Below are positions 25,001-36,024 of a stretch of DNA of 64,000 nt, piece after piece. The notes beneath the pieces were generated by a model. That model searched no databases, was not told where the DNA came from, and saw only the letters and a program-made list of their open reading frames with translations. Both the position numbers and the translations under genes were made by a program. Numbering within the stretch: the first letter of the stretch is position 1; the number at the start of each line of letters is the position of its first letter. The DNA is from Conoideocrella luteorostrata (lineage: Eukaryota > Ascomycota > Sordariomycetes > Hypocreales > Clavicipitaceae): assembly GCA_032433595.1 (NCBI GenBank), contig JASWJB010000071.1:1-64000 (forward strand), given 5' to 3'.

Positions 25001-25816
25001 TCGTTGGGGAGGACGCTGGTTCCCATATTGTGCCAGTCTTTGAGCGGCAGCGGCACTCTGTGCTTGGTGGGCTTGCAAGCTGGTAAGAGTGGCCGTACCG
25101 GAGATGCCAGAGGCAGCATATCGAGCCTCAATTCCTCCACCGGGCACATTTCCTGGCTCAACGATGGGGGTTTCGGGAGGAGGAGGGGAGCCACGACTAG
25201 CTCGGGTAGTGGAATTCGAGGCAGTAGATGCGAAGCGATTTACACCTTGGTCGCCCATCATGGACTGGTCACCATTGTGAGGTTGCAATAAAGAAGAGGG
25301 TGGACCGCCTGGTATAGGAGGTGCCGCCGGAGCACCGCCTGGAGGCGGGTAGTATGTCTTTTGGTAGTTTGGATAATTTGGTCCGGAAGCTACTGGACGA
25401 CTCTGCTCTTTCAAAGGTCGTGCGAATAGACCTTGGTCGGAATCGGGACTCGTGGGTGAGTGAATGACCTTGGGTGAAGCGCCTCTTCTCTCAGCCAAAC
25501 CAGGTCTTTTCTCAATGGGACTCGTGTCCAGACGAGGTGATGTATCGTTATAAGCGGACCCGTAAGGCTTTGGCCGAGTTGCCTTGCGCACGTCGTCGTC
25601 GTCCGGGAAAGGCAGTGGCGCCGCAGAGCTTGAAGCACCAGGCGGTAGAGGGAACGACGGCCTGTTTGCGGGAGAGGCAGAGCTTCGTCCAGCTGGCTCG
25701 GGGCTTTTCGGTTTGAAAATGCGCAAGGGCTCAACCGTAGGACTGTCGCCACAATCCTCCGGAGCAGGTTTGCTCAGGAACATCTCCTGGTCGGGTATTC
25801 CGCGACTCCTCTCCAT
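22047..25816 (-). CDS. WW-domain, PhoD-like phosphatase protein
   Basis: Exons on the minus strand: 25816-23382, 23318-22630 and 22528-22047 (1201 aa). The first 465 or so residues are disordered and rich in Pro, Ser and Gln. A WW domain follows at about 469-500 (LPEGWIAHLDQ..YYYIH..TQWEFP), which binds Pro-rich ligands and could bind the protein's own N-terminus. A PhoD-like metallophosphatase module covers about 575-1195. Its metal-site motifs are GLGDQIYGDRLW, MNDHDIFDGYGSYPD (split by intron 1) and LSGDVAASGAG (split by intron 2). Classical PhoD enzymes have SGDVH, whereas the residue here is Ala, so catalytic activity is uncertain. No signal peptide or membrane segment is evident, which points to an intracellular protein. 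Fungal proteins of this layout are widespread; the substrate is not known to me. Confidence 0.88.
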
Positions 25817-27885
25817 GTTTGACGAGCGTGAGCGATGGCCTCACAAATGCCCCTCTCTTACAGCAACGACAGCCACGCGGCTCAAGAGCTTGCGACGCAA
25901 GCAAGATTCCACAGTGCTTTTTTTATTTTTGCTTTCTTTCTAAAACAGTTTGGGAATCAGCGGCCCTATTAGACGGCGCTTATGTGTTTCCAAGCTGGCG
26001 GCGTAGCCTAGGAAGGCGAGGTGCGCGGGAGAAAAATAATGATTTGGCCTCGGTGTCTCGAAACTCGGGCTGCTCAAGCCGAGCAAGCTATCAGATGTTT
26101 GGAGCTTGTCGATAGAGAGAGAATGGAATCTTTTGAGGGCGGGGTTCAATGTTTCGTTCTCCAACGGGAAACGGGTCGGGTCGCAGAATAGGCCGCCCAC
26201 GATGCGGCCGCCTGCATGCGGTAGGCTCAATAAAATTATAATAAAATTAAGAAAGGAGTTAGAAAAAAACGACGCCGGAAACACACGTTGGCTGCTGCGA
26301 GCGACAGTCTGCTTAGCGATAGTGATAAAGGAGGAAGAGCTAGAACAAGTGAAAGACGAAGGACGGCAGCGGGCACTCCCACATTTCGAAGCAACGACAG
26401 ACAGACCCCTCCTCGCCGTCCTGCCATCGACAGCTCAGCCTCGAGCCAGGTCACCAACAAGTCCTGCACCACCTGCGTACTCCGTACGTAGTCACTAGTT
26501 ACTCTGTGGTTGCTTCGTACGTCGAATCTGCAATAGTCCCCGTACTGTACGGAGTACGGAGTACTGTATTGTGCATTTGCATGTACAGCGTACAGTCTGT
26601 GTATGATCCAATGCCGCAACGCCAGCTCAGTTTCCGCAGAGGACCCTGGTGGCACTACGGCCGAAGCTGGTCAGCGCCGTCTTGTGAGTGGGCGAATGCT
26701 GGACGGCAGCAGGAAATACACTCCATTCGAAACAGGGGACTGGGCGGCAACAGACTGCGGGGGCCACGGATACGGTGCGTGGGGAGCATTTGAGCATTTG
26801 AGCCTTGGCACAACCCGCTGCACTTTGTGCAGGTACTCCGTCCAGAGCAGTATTACTAGTGGCTATAAAGACATTGCTTTGCGACTGGTGGTGCCTTTGA
26901 TAGCTGCTTCTGAGGCGACCGCAAGTTCAACTAACTAGCGAGCTGGGCCAGCAGCAGGGTTAAGACTCCGGCCCAGCTGGCCTGGGCGCGTCCTTGGAGC
27001 TTCCTAGTGGCTGAACTGCTGGCGAACAGCCTTCGGTGCCCCCTCCATGGTCAGGCTGATTGGCTATTTAGCGTTGCTCTAAGCGCCCAGGCTAGACAGG
27101 ATAGAGGGCACCGCCCACTCTCTCCGGGAGTGGCCAGAGGAGAGAAGTCGTCGAAGCGCTGGGCTGGCTGGGTCCTGAGAGCCAAGAGGTGATATTGTAC
27201 GGTTACTCTCACGACCCCGTACTCGCCATGAGATGGGGACTGGCAGCGGGAGTGGGTTCCCTCTGGAGTCGCATTGGCGCTCTGCTTCAAAGTTGTTTTA
27301 TTGCATGGAGTGGTACGGAGTGCGAGGTGCTGTGACCCATAACTTTAAGTAAGTGCCATCCAACTACTTCGTAGCACTTACCTAACTACCGAATTATGAG
27401 TTTTTGGTATCCTAGCTTACGGAGGACGTGTACGCAATGTTACTAACTAAGTAGGTAGTTCGTTGGTTACCAGCCAACCAGCCCGGCCACTGTGGTATTT
27501 GAGGTGCTTCAGCGGTATCCCAAGTTCACCAGATGGAATGCGTAAATTATGAGCTGCCCTAGTCTGGGAGGTTTGACGCAGCCCTTGCACCATTCGCAAG
27601 AAACGTTTCGGGACGCTGCCTGCACAATTACGCACTAATTCTACGGCCATTCTCGAAAGGTACCCCCCTCCCGGCATCGCGTCCCAAGAGCCTTACAACA
27701 CAGAGCTATGGTCGTCGTACGCGACTTACACCATGACGTCTCAGTGCAGTGCTAACTCCAGCGTACTGTACGTATTGCGTGTCCTCTAGATCTAATAATT
27801 CATCTACCCCTGAGTAACATACCCTCTTCTAAGCCTTGCAATTCAGGCCTCACTTTATCCTTTTACAAGAAAATATGTAAAATCT
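25817..27885. other. Intergenic region upstream of the WW-PhoD gene
   Basis: This 2-kb gap is the promoter side of the WW-PhoD gene and the 3' side of the PAQR gene. Dispersed motif copies are concentrated here: GTACTCCGTAC at 26477-26487, a run of overlapping copies at 26541-26569, and degenerate copies near 26833 and 27313. The second word appears as TTACCTAACTACC near 27378 and TACTAACTAAGTAGGTAGTT at 27441-27460. The open frames are short and show no domain signal. Confidence 0.55.
26541..26569. repeat. Clustered TACGGAGTA elements
   Basis: CGTACTGTACGGAGTACGGAGTACTGTA contains two overlapping direct copies of TACGGAGTA flanked by inverted GTACTGTAC arms. It belongs to the dispersed intergenic family. 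Confidence 0.8.
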
Positions 27886-29075
27886 CTACCCATGCAGGGA
27901 ACATCGCCGGTTCGTGTAATTCCAGTCATACCCAGACATGATGCCCCCAATATGGCTCAACGTGCCCAGGACCACGAAGCAGTGAAAGATCTGGTGAGAG
28001 GCACCGATGTAGTCAAACGTCCCTGGGAGCCAACACTCTGGAAATTTTGTCTGTCGGAAACGTTCAGCATATGCCGTCACAATACATACCTAGAGGCATT
28101 GTGGACAAAGAAACAGCGGAATGTAGACTCACGGCCAGGAAAATAACGCCCGCTAACATAAATAACCCTTCCAAGTAATAGTAGTTCAGCCCCGACTGCT
28201 TCTGGAACTGATCATACGGGAACAGAAGCACCGCATGAACAATCGGAATGAATGCCGAGAATCCCATTCCTAAAAACGGCAAAAGGCGAGACGTAAGCCA
28301 AGTCTTGGATCCGTATTGATCGTTCAGGGAAAGATAGACATTGACGAGGCCCATTGCGAAAATCTACCACACAAAGCCCTTTTTTCAGCAAGGCAAATTA
28401 CTTGGTCTTTACATAATACGAAGTAGACATAAACTGGAAAACGGGATTGGAATGAATAGAGAAGAAGGAAAAAGTGGAAGAAGGAGAAGAAAAACCCACC
28501 ATGCAAAGATATGTCTTTAACAGAGTCGGCTCACAATAAAACCCCATATACAGCCCCGGCACAAACGAACTCCCAATCAACACTGAAATGCTAGCATAAT
28601 CCAGTCGCACCCACAGGTCCGCAGATTCCTTCGAATGGCACAAAAGCGTATGATACGTCGCTGACACGCCGAAACACAATGACACAGCCGTCAGATACAC
28701 ATGAAAGACCAGTCGATCCACCACAGTAGCCTCGGGATACCACACCGAGAAGTACCGGACGAGGAGCGCGTTTCCGATGAGGGCAAAGATCCCTGGTATG
28801 AGATGCGTGTAGATATTGAAGCTTTGGTTGTGGAGATACGTCCAGCTATTGAAGCAAGGTGCTGCGGCGGCGAACACGGGACGGTAGCCGGAGTGGATAT
28901 ACGGGTTTTCGCCATACCAGGAAGGGATTTTGTCGATGGAGAGTAGCAAAGTTGGGCTAGACTGAGGAATTTGATTCTGCGGCGTGGTGGTGCTCTGGGA
29001 GAGTGCTGCCGAGGTTGTTGAACTCAGTGTCGCGGTGGCATCACCACTGGCTATGACGGCTCTGTTCCTCAGCAT
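27886..29075 (-). CDS. PAQR / Izh family seven-transmembrane protein (hemolysin-III-like)
   Basis: Exons on the minus strand: 29075-28500, 28363-28133 and 28089-27886 (336 aa); all three join at codon boundaries. The family (adiponectin-receptor-like; Izh1-4 in yeast) comprises zinc-dependent membrane proteins linked to lipid, sphingolipid and zinc homeostasis. After a Ser/Thr-rich cytosolic N-terminus comes the family entry motif (NPYIHSGYRP), then about seven hydrophobic helices. The zinc site is intact: ATYHTLLCHS after the second helix, the conserved Asp in LDYASI, and the C-terminal HQIFH (HxxxH) motif. The second intron is only 43 bp, very short. An in-frame ATG at 29126 would add 17 residues, but the sequence just before 29075 looks like an intron end (a GCTAAAC branch then GCAG), so I chose the inner start. 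Confidence 0.88.
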
Positions 29076-29126
29076 GATGGTGGCTGTTCGGAACAGCGCT
29101 CGCCTGCTTTGATACAAGTTTAGCAA

Positions 29127-29632
29127 TTGATGCTGCTGTAGAGAGTGGAATTAGGAAGGGAAAGCTGTTCGAGATATCGAAAATAGCATGGTGTTGAAAG
29201 TTTTACCGGAAAGGGATGTCTTGAAATTGTTGAGCCGCCATGCGGGATAGACTCTCCACAACGGTAGCGACGTATTTAGTAGAGCATGCTATCCCGTTCC
29301 TCCTTAAACATGTGTACGACAGGAAGGGGATCAGGGATAGATTGGTTATTGGCTCACATGCATTCAATTGACCAATGCTAGCGCAGGAATGAACCACGAC
29401 TCTACGCAGCTACCACAATTTTATCTCTTACGCTATTTGCCCTGTATAATAACTACAATATAGCTACAACCGACCAGAGGCCGGGGGAAATCGTCGCATA
29501 CAAAACTCCTCTAACCCCTCCCCACACACTTTCCCCCTTTCATGTCCAAAAAAAAAAAAAAAAAAAAGACCGCTCATATGATGGACAGACGCAGTGCAAT
29601 CACAACCCATTCTCATCTGCGCCGCGGCACTT
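29127..29632. other. Intergenic region between the PAQR and ERJ5 genes
   Basis: The promoter of the PAQR gene meets the 3' end of the ERJ5-like gene. An uninterrupted A-tract of about 18 bases lies at 29549-29566. Nothing else is recognisable. Confidence 0.5.
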
Positions 29633-31016
29633 TCACCTCTTCTTATTCTTGCGCTTGTTTGGCTTGCCGCTCTTCTCCATTCCGGAGGACTTTGCCTTGC
29701 CTAATGAGTCTGTGCTCTTGTCCAGAAGCTCAAATTCGTCGCTGACAGATTCGCTGTTGGGGGTTCGCTGGGCAGTGTCTATCTCTTCCTCCGTTTCGGA
29801 GTCAAGTTCGGCACCCTTCTTACCAATGAAACGGCCAAGAGTCAGGTTGAAGACGTGGACAGGCAGCCGTACAACGGCGGTGTCTTTGAAAGTAGGCTGG
29901 GCAAGCTCATTGGGCTGCTTCCACGTTAGACTGGTTCATGAACAAATACAATGTGTAAATTTGGCGCTGCAGGTATCACTTACATCGAGAAGCCACTCAT
30001 TTGCATTGCCCTCCTCATCCTCCTCTTCCAGGTAGACATCTCCAAGAGAATCCACAACGAGTATCTTGCCGTTTTCAGCAACAACCCTCTTGCGAACACC
30101 AGTAGGGCCGGACGAAGCATCACGAGAAACAGCAGGGGTCCTTTTGGTAACCTTCTTAGCCCGTCCACGGCCACCCTCCTTTTTTGCTTCTTTCTGCTGC
30201 ATGCGACGCTCTTTGCGATTTTGGGGGACTTGTGGCTGGGCATCTTCTTCCTCCCCAGGAGGTGTGGCTGGAGCAGATGACTGAGTCTCGACGCTCGGGA
30301 TGCCCAAATTTCCGCCCCATGCGGTATCTCTTGCAAACTTGACATAACGCTCAACAAACTCCCGCTGCCGCTTCCAGCTCATGTAGAGGATAAGATAGTG
30401 AATGGCGCCACCACCCACGATGAACACACCAACCAGGACGGTTCCCAAGCCAGGACGATATCTATTGTAGTAGTAGTCGGTGCCTTTCCACAACGGAAAT
30501 CCATTGGAAAGGAAGTGGTCGTAGCGATCTCTGCCGGGTCCCTTCAGGATGTTGGCAATCAACATAAGTCGAGTCTGGCGGTCAGAGGCCTGCTTGATGG
30601 CAGCTTTGATCTCGGCCGAGGTAGGGGGCTTCACGTTGCTCTTCTTGCCTTTGCCGCCAGCTTGCTTGATGCGTTCCGATCGCAAGCGTTGGCTTACTTT
30701 GTCGGGATGAAGGGTAACAGTCTTCTTGCGGTATGCCTTCTGGATGTCCTCGAAGGAGGCTGAGGGAGAAATACCGAGGATGTCGTAAAACGTCGCGGCG
30801 GGATCGGCCTCGTGGGCTGAGATTTCATCGCGGACTCGGAAGATCTCACGATCTGAAAGAAGAAGCCATGTCAGCAATTACTGGCGCGGAAGACAAGGAA
30901 AGGACATGACGGATATAGACCTGAAATCCAAGAACAATTTTACCTTCTTTACTCCAAGCAGCCGTAAAGGGCGTCAGGAGGGACAGCAGCCCAATAGACA
31001 GATAGGCGATCTTCAT
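29633..31016 (-). CDS. ERJ5: ER membrane J-domain co-chaperone (Erj5-like)
   Basis: Exons on the minus strand: 31016-30944, 30852-29984 and 29914-29633 (407 aa). A hydrophobic signal sequence at residues 1-21 (KIAYLSIGLLSLLTPFTAA) directs it to the ER. The J domain follows at about residues 40-115 (FYDILGI, then the HPD motif in TLHPDKV), with an insertion rich in Lys and Gly between the HPD and the last helix. A transmembrane segment (about residues 165-190, GTVLVGVFIVGGGAIHYLILY) is followed by a highly basic cytosolic tail. This layout matches the yeast Erj5 family, J-proteins that assist Hsp70 (Kar2/BiP) in ER folding. The last acceptor is ambiguous between CAG (used here) and AAG three bases earlier, which would add one Gln; both keep frame. 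Confidence 0.86.
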
Positions 31017-31446
31017 AGCGGCGAAGAACGGCACGCACCGACTGACTATTATGGCATAGAGGACACGAGGTTTGTTGGATGCACAATGGTTATGCCTCAA
31101 TGGATAGAAAAAAGCAAACCCCCAAGAAAATAAAAGAACAGGAATTGGCTTAGTGCGCGATGCAAGGCCGAGGCCAGGTGGCTTAACAGGGGCAGCTGAC
31201 TTCAGGGTCGTTTTGGGTGGCTCTGCTGCATTCCAGGTCCGACTAACCCCATTGGGAGTGTTGCTCTGTTGCGGCAGGCCCTTGCAGGTCAATGCAAGCC
31301 AGATCTGTCAACTCGGATCAAGGACCAACGGGAGATGACACGGAAAATGGAAACTTTGGGCTCGTCCGCAGTGAGTTATGTACCTAAGACCGCCCTGTTT
31401 ATATTACATGTATAGCCATATCCTTGATACAGCACTCCCGTCTCCA
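31017..31446. other. Intergenic region between ERJ5 and the G-patch gene
   Basis: This 430-bp gap must hold the ERJ5 promoter and leader and the 3' end of the G-patch gene. There is no supported ORF and no dispersed-motif copy. Confidence 0.5.
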
Positions 31447-32454
31447 TCAGTCATGATCCTCCTCGGTGAATCCAGGACAGCCATCCATACCCTGACCCTC
31501 ATACTGCATCTTACACCAGAAACAGTACCAATACTTCTCCCGTAAATACAGCACAAGCTTCGCTAAACGCTTCGCTGGCTCGAGAGCATTAAACCCGTCC
31601 AATTCTTCATCATGCTCATCTAAATCCTCCGCAGTCACATACGTGGTCTGTTTCTTCCCCAGCGCCCTCTTGTCGTCCTCATCCTCGTCGCTATCATTAT
31701 ACGTAGGTAGCCGTGAGAGCGACTGCTCCAAATCGTAGCGCATGCGTCTGTCCCGCTCACTTTCTTCTCTGTGGCGTATCAAGCCGCGATAAAGTACCGG
31801 TATTGATTTCAAAGGCCGCGTTGAGAGAGGTTTGGGTTTTGACGTTGAGTCGGACCCTTTCATTTCGACGTTTGAGCTTACTCCCTGCCCTTGCTCTTCG
31901 TCCATGCGCTCAGCGACTCGCTGCGCAGCCTGGAATTGCTTCTCTAATCTCTCATTTTCCCGCTCCTTTCGAACCCGGTCACGGTATTCATCTGGGTCAA
32001 TCTTGACTGTTTTGATATCTCGCTCTTCCATGGCCTCCTGCAATTTTCTCTTCTTCTCACTCTCCATGCCAATACCCCCACGGTCCTCCTTCAATCTGAC
32101 CTTGATCGGCTCTGTCAAAACAGATTTCTCACTATCATCATCCTTCTTGCCCAAGCCTCCTCCGGTAAATCCCATTTTAGCCATCATAGCCAGCCCCTTG
32201 CTCTTCTTAGCAATTGGTGCATCGAGTAAGGATGTCGATAAAGCCTTCTCTCTTGCGGCGCCCTCTTCCTCTGCGATCTGTGCCTTGGACTTTATCATAC
32301 CCCTGGCGAGGGATTCCTTTTTTAAACGCCGGGTACGTTGTATTGACGTTTCCTTTGTAGGTGCAGGTTCCTCAAAGGTCATGTTCATGTAGTCGTCGTT
32401 GTCGTCTCCGTCTCCGTCTGTCGCAGAAGTAGCAGTATTGCTTTGTAGCACCAT
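31447..32454 (-). CDS. G-patch and DUF4187 protein (GPATCH11/Cmg1-like)
   Basis: Single-exon gene of 335 aa. A G-patch at about residues 82-130 (GLAMMAKMGF, GGGLGKK, EPIKVRLKEDRGGIG) is the type that binds and activates DEAH-box RNA helicases such as Prp43. A charged, probably coiled-coil middle (ERENERLEKQFQAAQRVAE) follows. The C-terminal DUF4187 block (LREKYWYCFWCKMQYEGQGMD, then GCPG) has CxxC plus a later Cys and may bind zinc. The same order occurs in human GPATCH11 and fission-yeast Cmg1, so the assignment to that family is firm, while the exact process (pre-mRNA splicing is likely) is inferred. Basic runs such as KKSK suggest a nuclear protein. Confidence 0.9.
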   Translation of the reverse strand: MVLQSNTATSATDGDGDDNDDYMNMTFEEPAPTKETSIQRTRRLKKESLARGMIKSKAQIAEEEGAAREKALSTSLLDAPIAKKSKGLAMMAKMGFTGGGLGKKDDDSEKSVLTEPIKVRLKEDRGGIGMESEKKRKLQEAMEERDIKTVKIDPDEYRDRVRKERENERLEKQFQAAQRVAERMDEEQGQGVSSNVEMKGSDSTSKPKPLSTRPLKSIPVLYRGLIRHREESERDRRMRYDLEQSLSRLPTYNDSDEDEDDKRALGKKQTTYVTAEDLDEHDEELDGFNALEPAKRLAKLVLYLREKYWYCFWCKMQYEGQGMDGCPGFTEEDHD

Positions 32455-32917
32455 TTTCCTTGGCGTTGGAGAATTTTGAGTTTTTCCCAGACTGAAATCA
32501 ACAAAGACAGTAAACGATGAATTGGATTTATTCTCGCGGAGTACAATTTCCTGATGCCTGCGTGACTATAATTAAGGTCAGCGCCAATGTAGGAAGCTAA
32601 AAATGATAAAACGCAATTAAGCAGCTAAGTTGGCCCCGCACACTCTACAGTGTTCCACTTTCCGAGCGTAGGCTCACCGGTCTTTTTTTTCTAATTACAC
32701 AAATGATTCCTAGCTTTTCGTGACAACCTCAAAGATGCAATGCGCAGTTGGTAACATTCGCAAGATGTCGATTGTTTTTTTTTTCCTAAACCCTTTTTTG
32801 AAGGGCACCGACAGCCGCTGCACATTACAAAGTCATTCGATCGACGAGATGATCAGCGTGCATGAGGAAAGAGATATATCATAACACACATATGAATATC
32901 TAATAATATGAAACCGA
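32455..32917. other. Intergenic region between the G-patch gene and NOP14
   Basis: AT-rich sequence with T-tracts near 32682 and 32775. It holds the G-patch promoter and the NOP14 3' end. One degenerate GCGGAGTAC lies near 32537. No gene is visible. Confidence 0.5.
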
Positions 32918-35711
32918 CTACCTGTCCCTATCCTTTGCTCGTTTCCTCGCATTTCTCTCCCGATCGTATGCATTTGATTCCCGTCCTTCCTCACTTTGAA
33001 TTTCTGCCACCAGCCTCTTGTACTTCTTCTCGTAAGCCTCGTCCTTGGCTTTCTTGATGCGAAGATTCTCCCTGGCCATGAAGTTGGCATCCTTCCTGAG
33101 CTCTCTCATTGCTCCCTTGCGTTCCTTTTTGTGCTCTCTCTTTAGCTTAGCCAATTCAGCACGCTCGCGATCGGGATCATAGTGCTTGTCGGGATCGAAA
33201 GTCTCCTCAAACTTAGGTATGTAAGTCTTGATAGCGAGAGGACGATGATGGTGGAGTTCCAGTGGCCGGCGTGATATTTGCGCCAGACTCGTCATGCGAC
33301 CAAGCTTGGTTATGAGCTTCTCTGCTTTTTCGACAAGTTGGATAGGCAGCTGGGATTGATTAGACTTGCTGGTAAGATGCTTCAGAACATTTACCGCCTG
33401 CTCGAATGTCTCCAAAAATGCCTTTTCTCCTGTCCACAGATCGGCTGCGGCATCTAGCACATCCAACGTGGTGCTTAATGTTGATACATTTGCAGACACC
33501 GAGCTGTCAGCCGCCACACAGTCGGCAAAGGTCAACTTCCTTATCGTCGCGGCCGCAGCCTTTTGAGTCCTGACGGTCGCTGGAGGATCATGTTGAGGAA
33601 AGTTGCCCAGCTTCTTAATTGGCGCAGAAGGAGATAGAGCACACAAGGTGTTCAAGCAGAAGCTTGGCACTTCTGGAACGAATCGCATTGAGAGCTGCTG
33701 ATATTGCAGAGATAAGATAGCTAGGTAGACGCCTGTCGAGTAATCGGATAACTTTCGGGGGACCTTTTGGCCTAGAAACCTGCCCATTGTGAGCATTGCT
33801 GGCGTTACTACCTGGTGAAAGTGATCTGATGTAGGAAAGATTGTGCCAACAGCTGTCAAAAGGATGAGGTCAGATGGCTGCAGAGTAAGAGGACGACTTT
33901 GGCCAATCTCTTCGATGTGATATCGAAATCTTTTCCCAACCTCAGCCGGAAACATCTTGGAGAGTGAGTGGATATGACGAATCAGACTCTCCAATATAGA
34001 AAATGATGGCGACGACTTTACGTCCCATGGCAGAGATATGAAGTCGACCAGGGCTATGGCAAAGTTGGCCAGCCGTTCTTTGTTCTTGCTATCCAACTTG
34101 GGATGATGAAGAGCTCGGATCCGTTGAACAATAGTTGGCAGATTCTTTTGAGAGAATGGGCCGGCCACGGACTGGAATTCCTTGCAAGATTGTGGGCAAG
34201 GAAATGTGTAAGGTAGGCCATGCTCGTCCGATTTGCCAGCGATGTCAACCTGAGCTGTCAAGTCTGCGACACGGAATACGGGATTCCTGGCCTCTTCCTC
34301 ATTCAGTAACCCCTTGGTAAATTCGTCTTCTTCCTCGTCATCTTCCTGTTGCGAACCGTCTTCCTCTTCAAACTCCTCATCACTGTCAACAAGTTCCAAG
34401 TCAGACCCGCTTGCGATGAGGTCGTCATCAATGATGAAGTCGTCTTCATCATCGAAACCCAGCTCAGTGGCAGTTGGTCGAGTTGTGATACCGCGACCCA
34501 AGCCAAAATCATCGTCTTCTGCGTCGTCAACTTCCACGTTGTTTGTGTCCTTCTTTTTTTTACTTGTCTCGCTGTCCTCGTCACCTTCACTGTCGGTGAC
34601 CTCGTCACCTCTCATTCGCTTCTGACGTTTCTCCTCAAGCTCCTTCAGTCGCTTCGATTCCTCTTCTGCTTTTTCTTCTTCCGTTTTCGTGCGGTCCGTT
34701 GGCTGAGCGCGCCTATCCTGGGACAGTTTTTTCACTTCAAGATCAAAGTTTCGGTCGAATGCATCTCTGTCTACTCCGGCAATAGAGGACTTGGGCATAG
34801 TATCGTCATCACCTTGGCGCTTTGGTCTCTTTGTAGAAGTGAGAAGCATTTGTATGCTCTGCAATTCTTTGTCCAACTCTGCTCGCATATCTTCGTCATC
34901 TTCTTTGGCTGCTTGTCGCTCGTATTTGTGCATCTTGGATTTCGCGATGATTTCTTCCATGACCTCCTTTTTCGTCTTCTTTCTCTCTGGTTCGCCCCCG
35001 TCTGATTCTCCTCCATCGTCGGCCGATGCCAAGGACCGCAACCGCTTGAGCCTCTGTCTTTCTCTTACGGAACCGTCACTATCGTAATCCAACTCAAGGT
35101 CTTCTTCCTGGAAGTCATCATCACCAAACTCCAGTGACTTGCCCATATGTGTCAGACCTTCCATTGGAACATCATCCTCTAGGTCAAACATTGCAGTTTT
35201 CTTATGGCTTCGCTGTTTCTCTCTCGCGAATCGTTCAAGCATCTTGTCTTCGGGTGCCATGGTGGGATCATTTTCACCAAATCGTCTATCGAGGATTCCT
35301 CCGACTTTATTGCGTCGTTGCATATCAACCAAAAGAGTTTCTCGTCTCTGCGATGGGAGAGATTTTTGTTAAATGCAGTCTTCCAACAAGTGTGCTGTCA
35401 TGAGGACTTACCCGCTCTTCCCCCACGGCCTTGGCCACACCCGGTCGTCCTCGAATTCCTTTAGCGGCATCTCCAGTAGCGATACGATTGGAAGTTACTT
35501 CGAACTTAGGGCCCCGTACAGCGTGCTTGAGATCAAAGGGGTTGAATTGTTCGCGAATACCCTCCAAGACAGCGCCTCGCTGTAGTCTCTTGTCATTGCG
35601 AGCTTTGCCCTCCTCGGCGTTCTTACGGCGTTGTTTCTTTGACTTTTGCGGTCCAGTGAGACCTTGCTCTCTCAAAGATGCCTTGAGGCGTTTGAGTTGC
35701 GATCCAGCCAT
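32918..35711 (-). CDS. NOP14: Nucleolar protein 14 (small-subunit processome)
   Basis: Two exons, 35711-35412 and 35347-32918 (909 aa; yeast Nop14 is about 810). It is a component of the 90S pre-ribosome/U3 processome, needed for 18S rRNA maturation and 40S subunit formation in the nucleolus. The basic N-terminus (LKRLKASLREQGL, then NPFDLKHAVRGPKFEV) and the block across the intron (RRETLLVDMQRRNKVGGILDRRFGE) are the classic NOP14 opening. Long acidic tracts rich in Asp and Glu follow, then the helical C-terminal half (LPYTFPCPQSCKEF, PLTLQPSDLILLTAVGTIFPTSD) and a Lys/Arg-rich tail (KREHKKERKGAMRELRKD, RNARKRAKD) that looks like a nucleolar signal. It is divergent from the gene at 36025 across 313 bp, so the two may share a promoter. 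Confidence 0.96.
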
Positions 35712-36024
35712 GGCTACAAAATAAGTCACCAAGAACGACCATCTCAAACGCTGTAGGTATAAGTTCAACCTCGAAGCGGTTATGGGAAATTTTTTGACCA
35801 CAGGATCTTTATCGATAACAACGTGGGGCGCACCATACGGTGCTGTGCAGCCAGCGGGTACATTGATGACACCAATCAAGGCGGGCTAGGCTAAACTTGG
35901 ATCAAGGTTTTGGCGGTAGTTTCCGGCAGAACTGGACGTTGTCGTGTAACATATCATCCTTTCGTTAACAAACCACGCACCAACGCAGTATGGATGGCGA
36001 TAGGTTCTCAAAATAGTCAGCAAT
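35712..36024. promoter_or_regulatory. Divergent promoter with an RRPE-like element
   Basis: Only 313 bp separate the start codons of NOP14 (-) and the ARM-like gene (+). GAAATTTTTT at 35787-35796 (AAAAAATTTC on the NOP14 strand) resembles the rRNA-processing element (RRPE, AAAAATTT core) found before ribosome-biogenesis genes in yeasts. A PAC-like GCGATGAGAG lies just inside the + strand gene (36058-36067). RRPE with PAC is the expected pair for a processome gene, but AT-rich words are common by chance. Confidence 0.35.

Noticed and set aside
29076..29126. Upstream ATG for the PAQR gene
   Set aside because: Kept only as an alternative; the segment resembles the 3' end of a leader intron.
34349..35005. 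218-codon frame antisense to NOP14
   Set aside because: It is the mirror of an acidic Asp/Glu-rich coding region, which tends to leave the opposite strand open.
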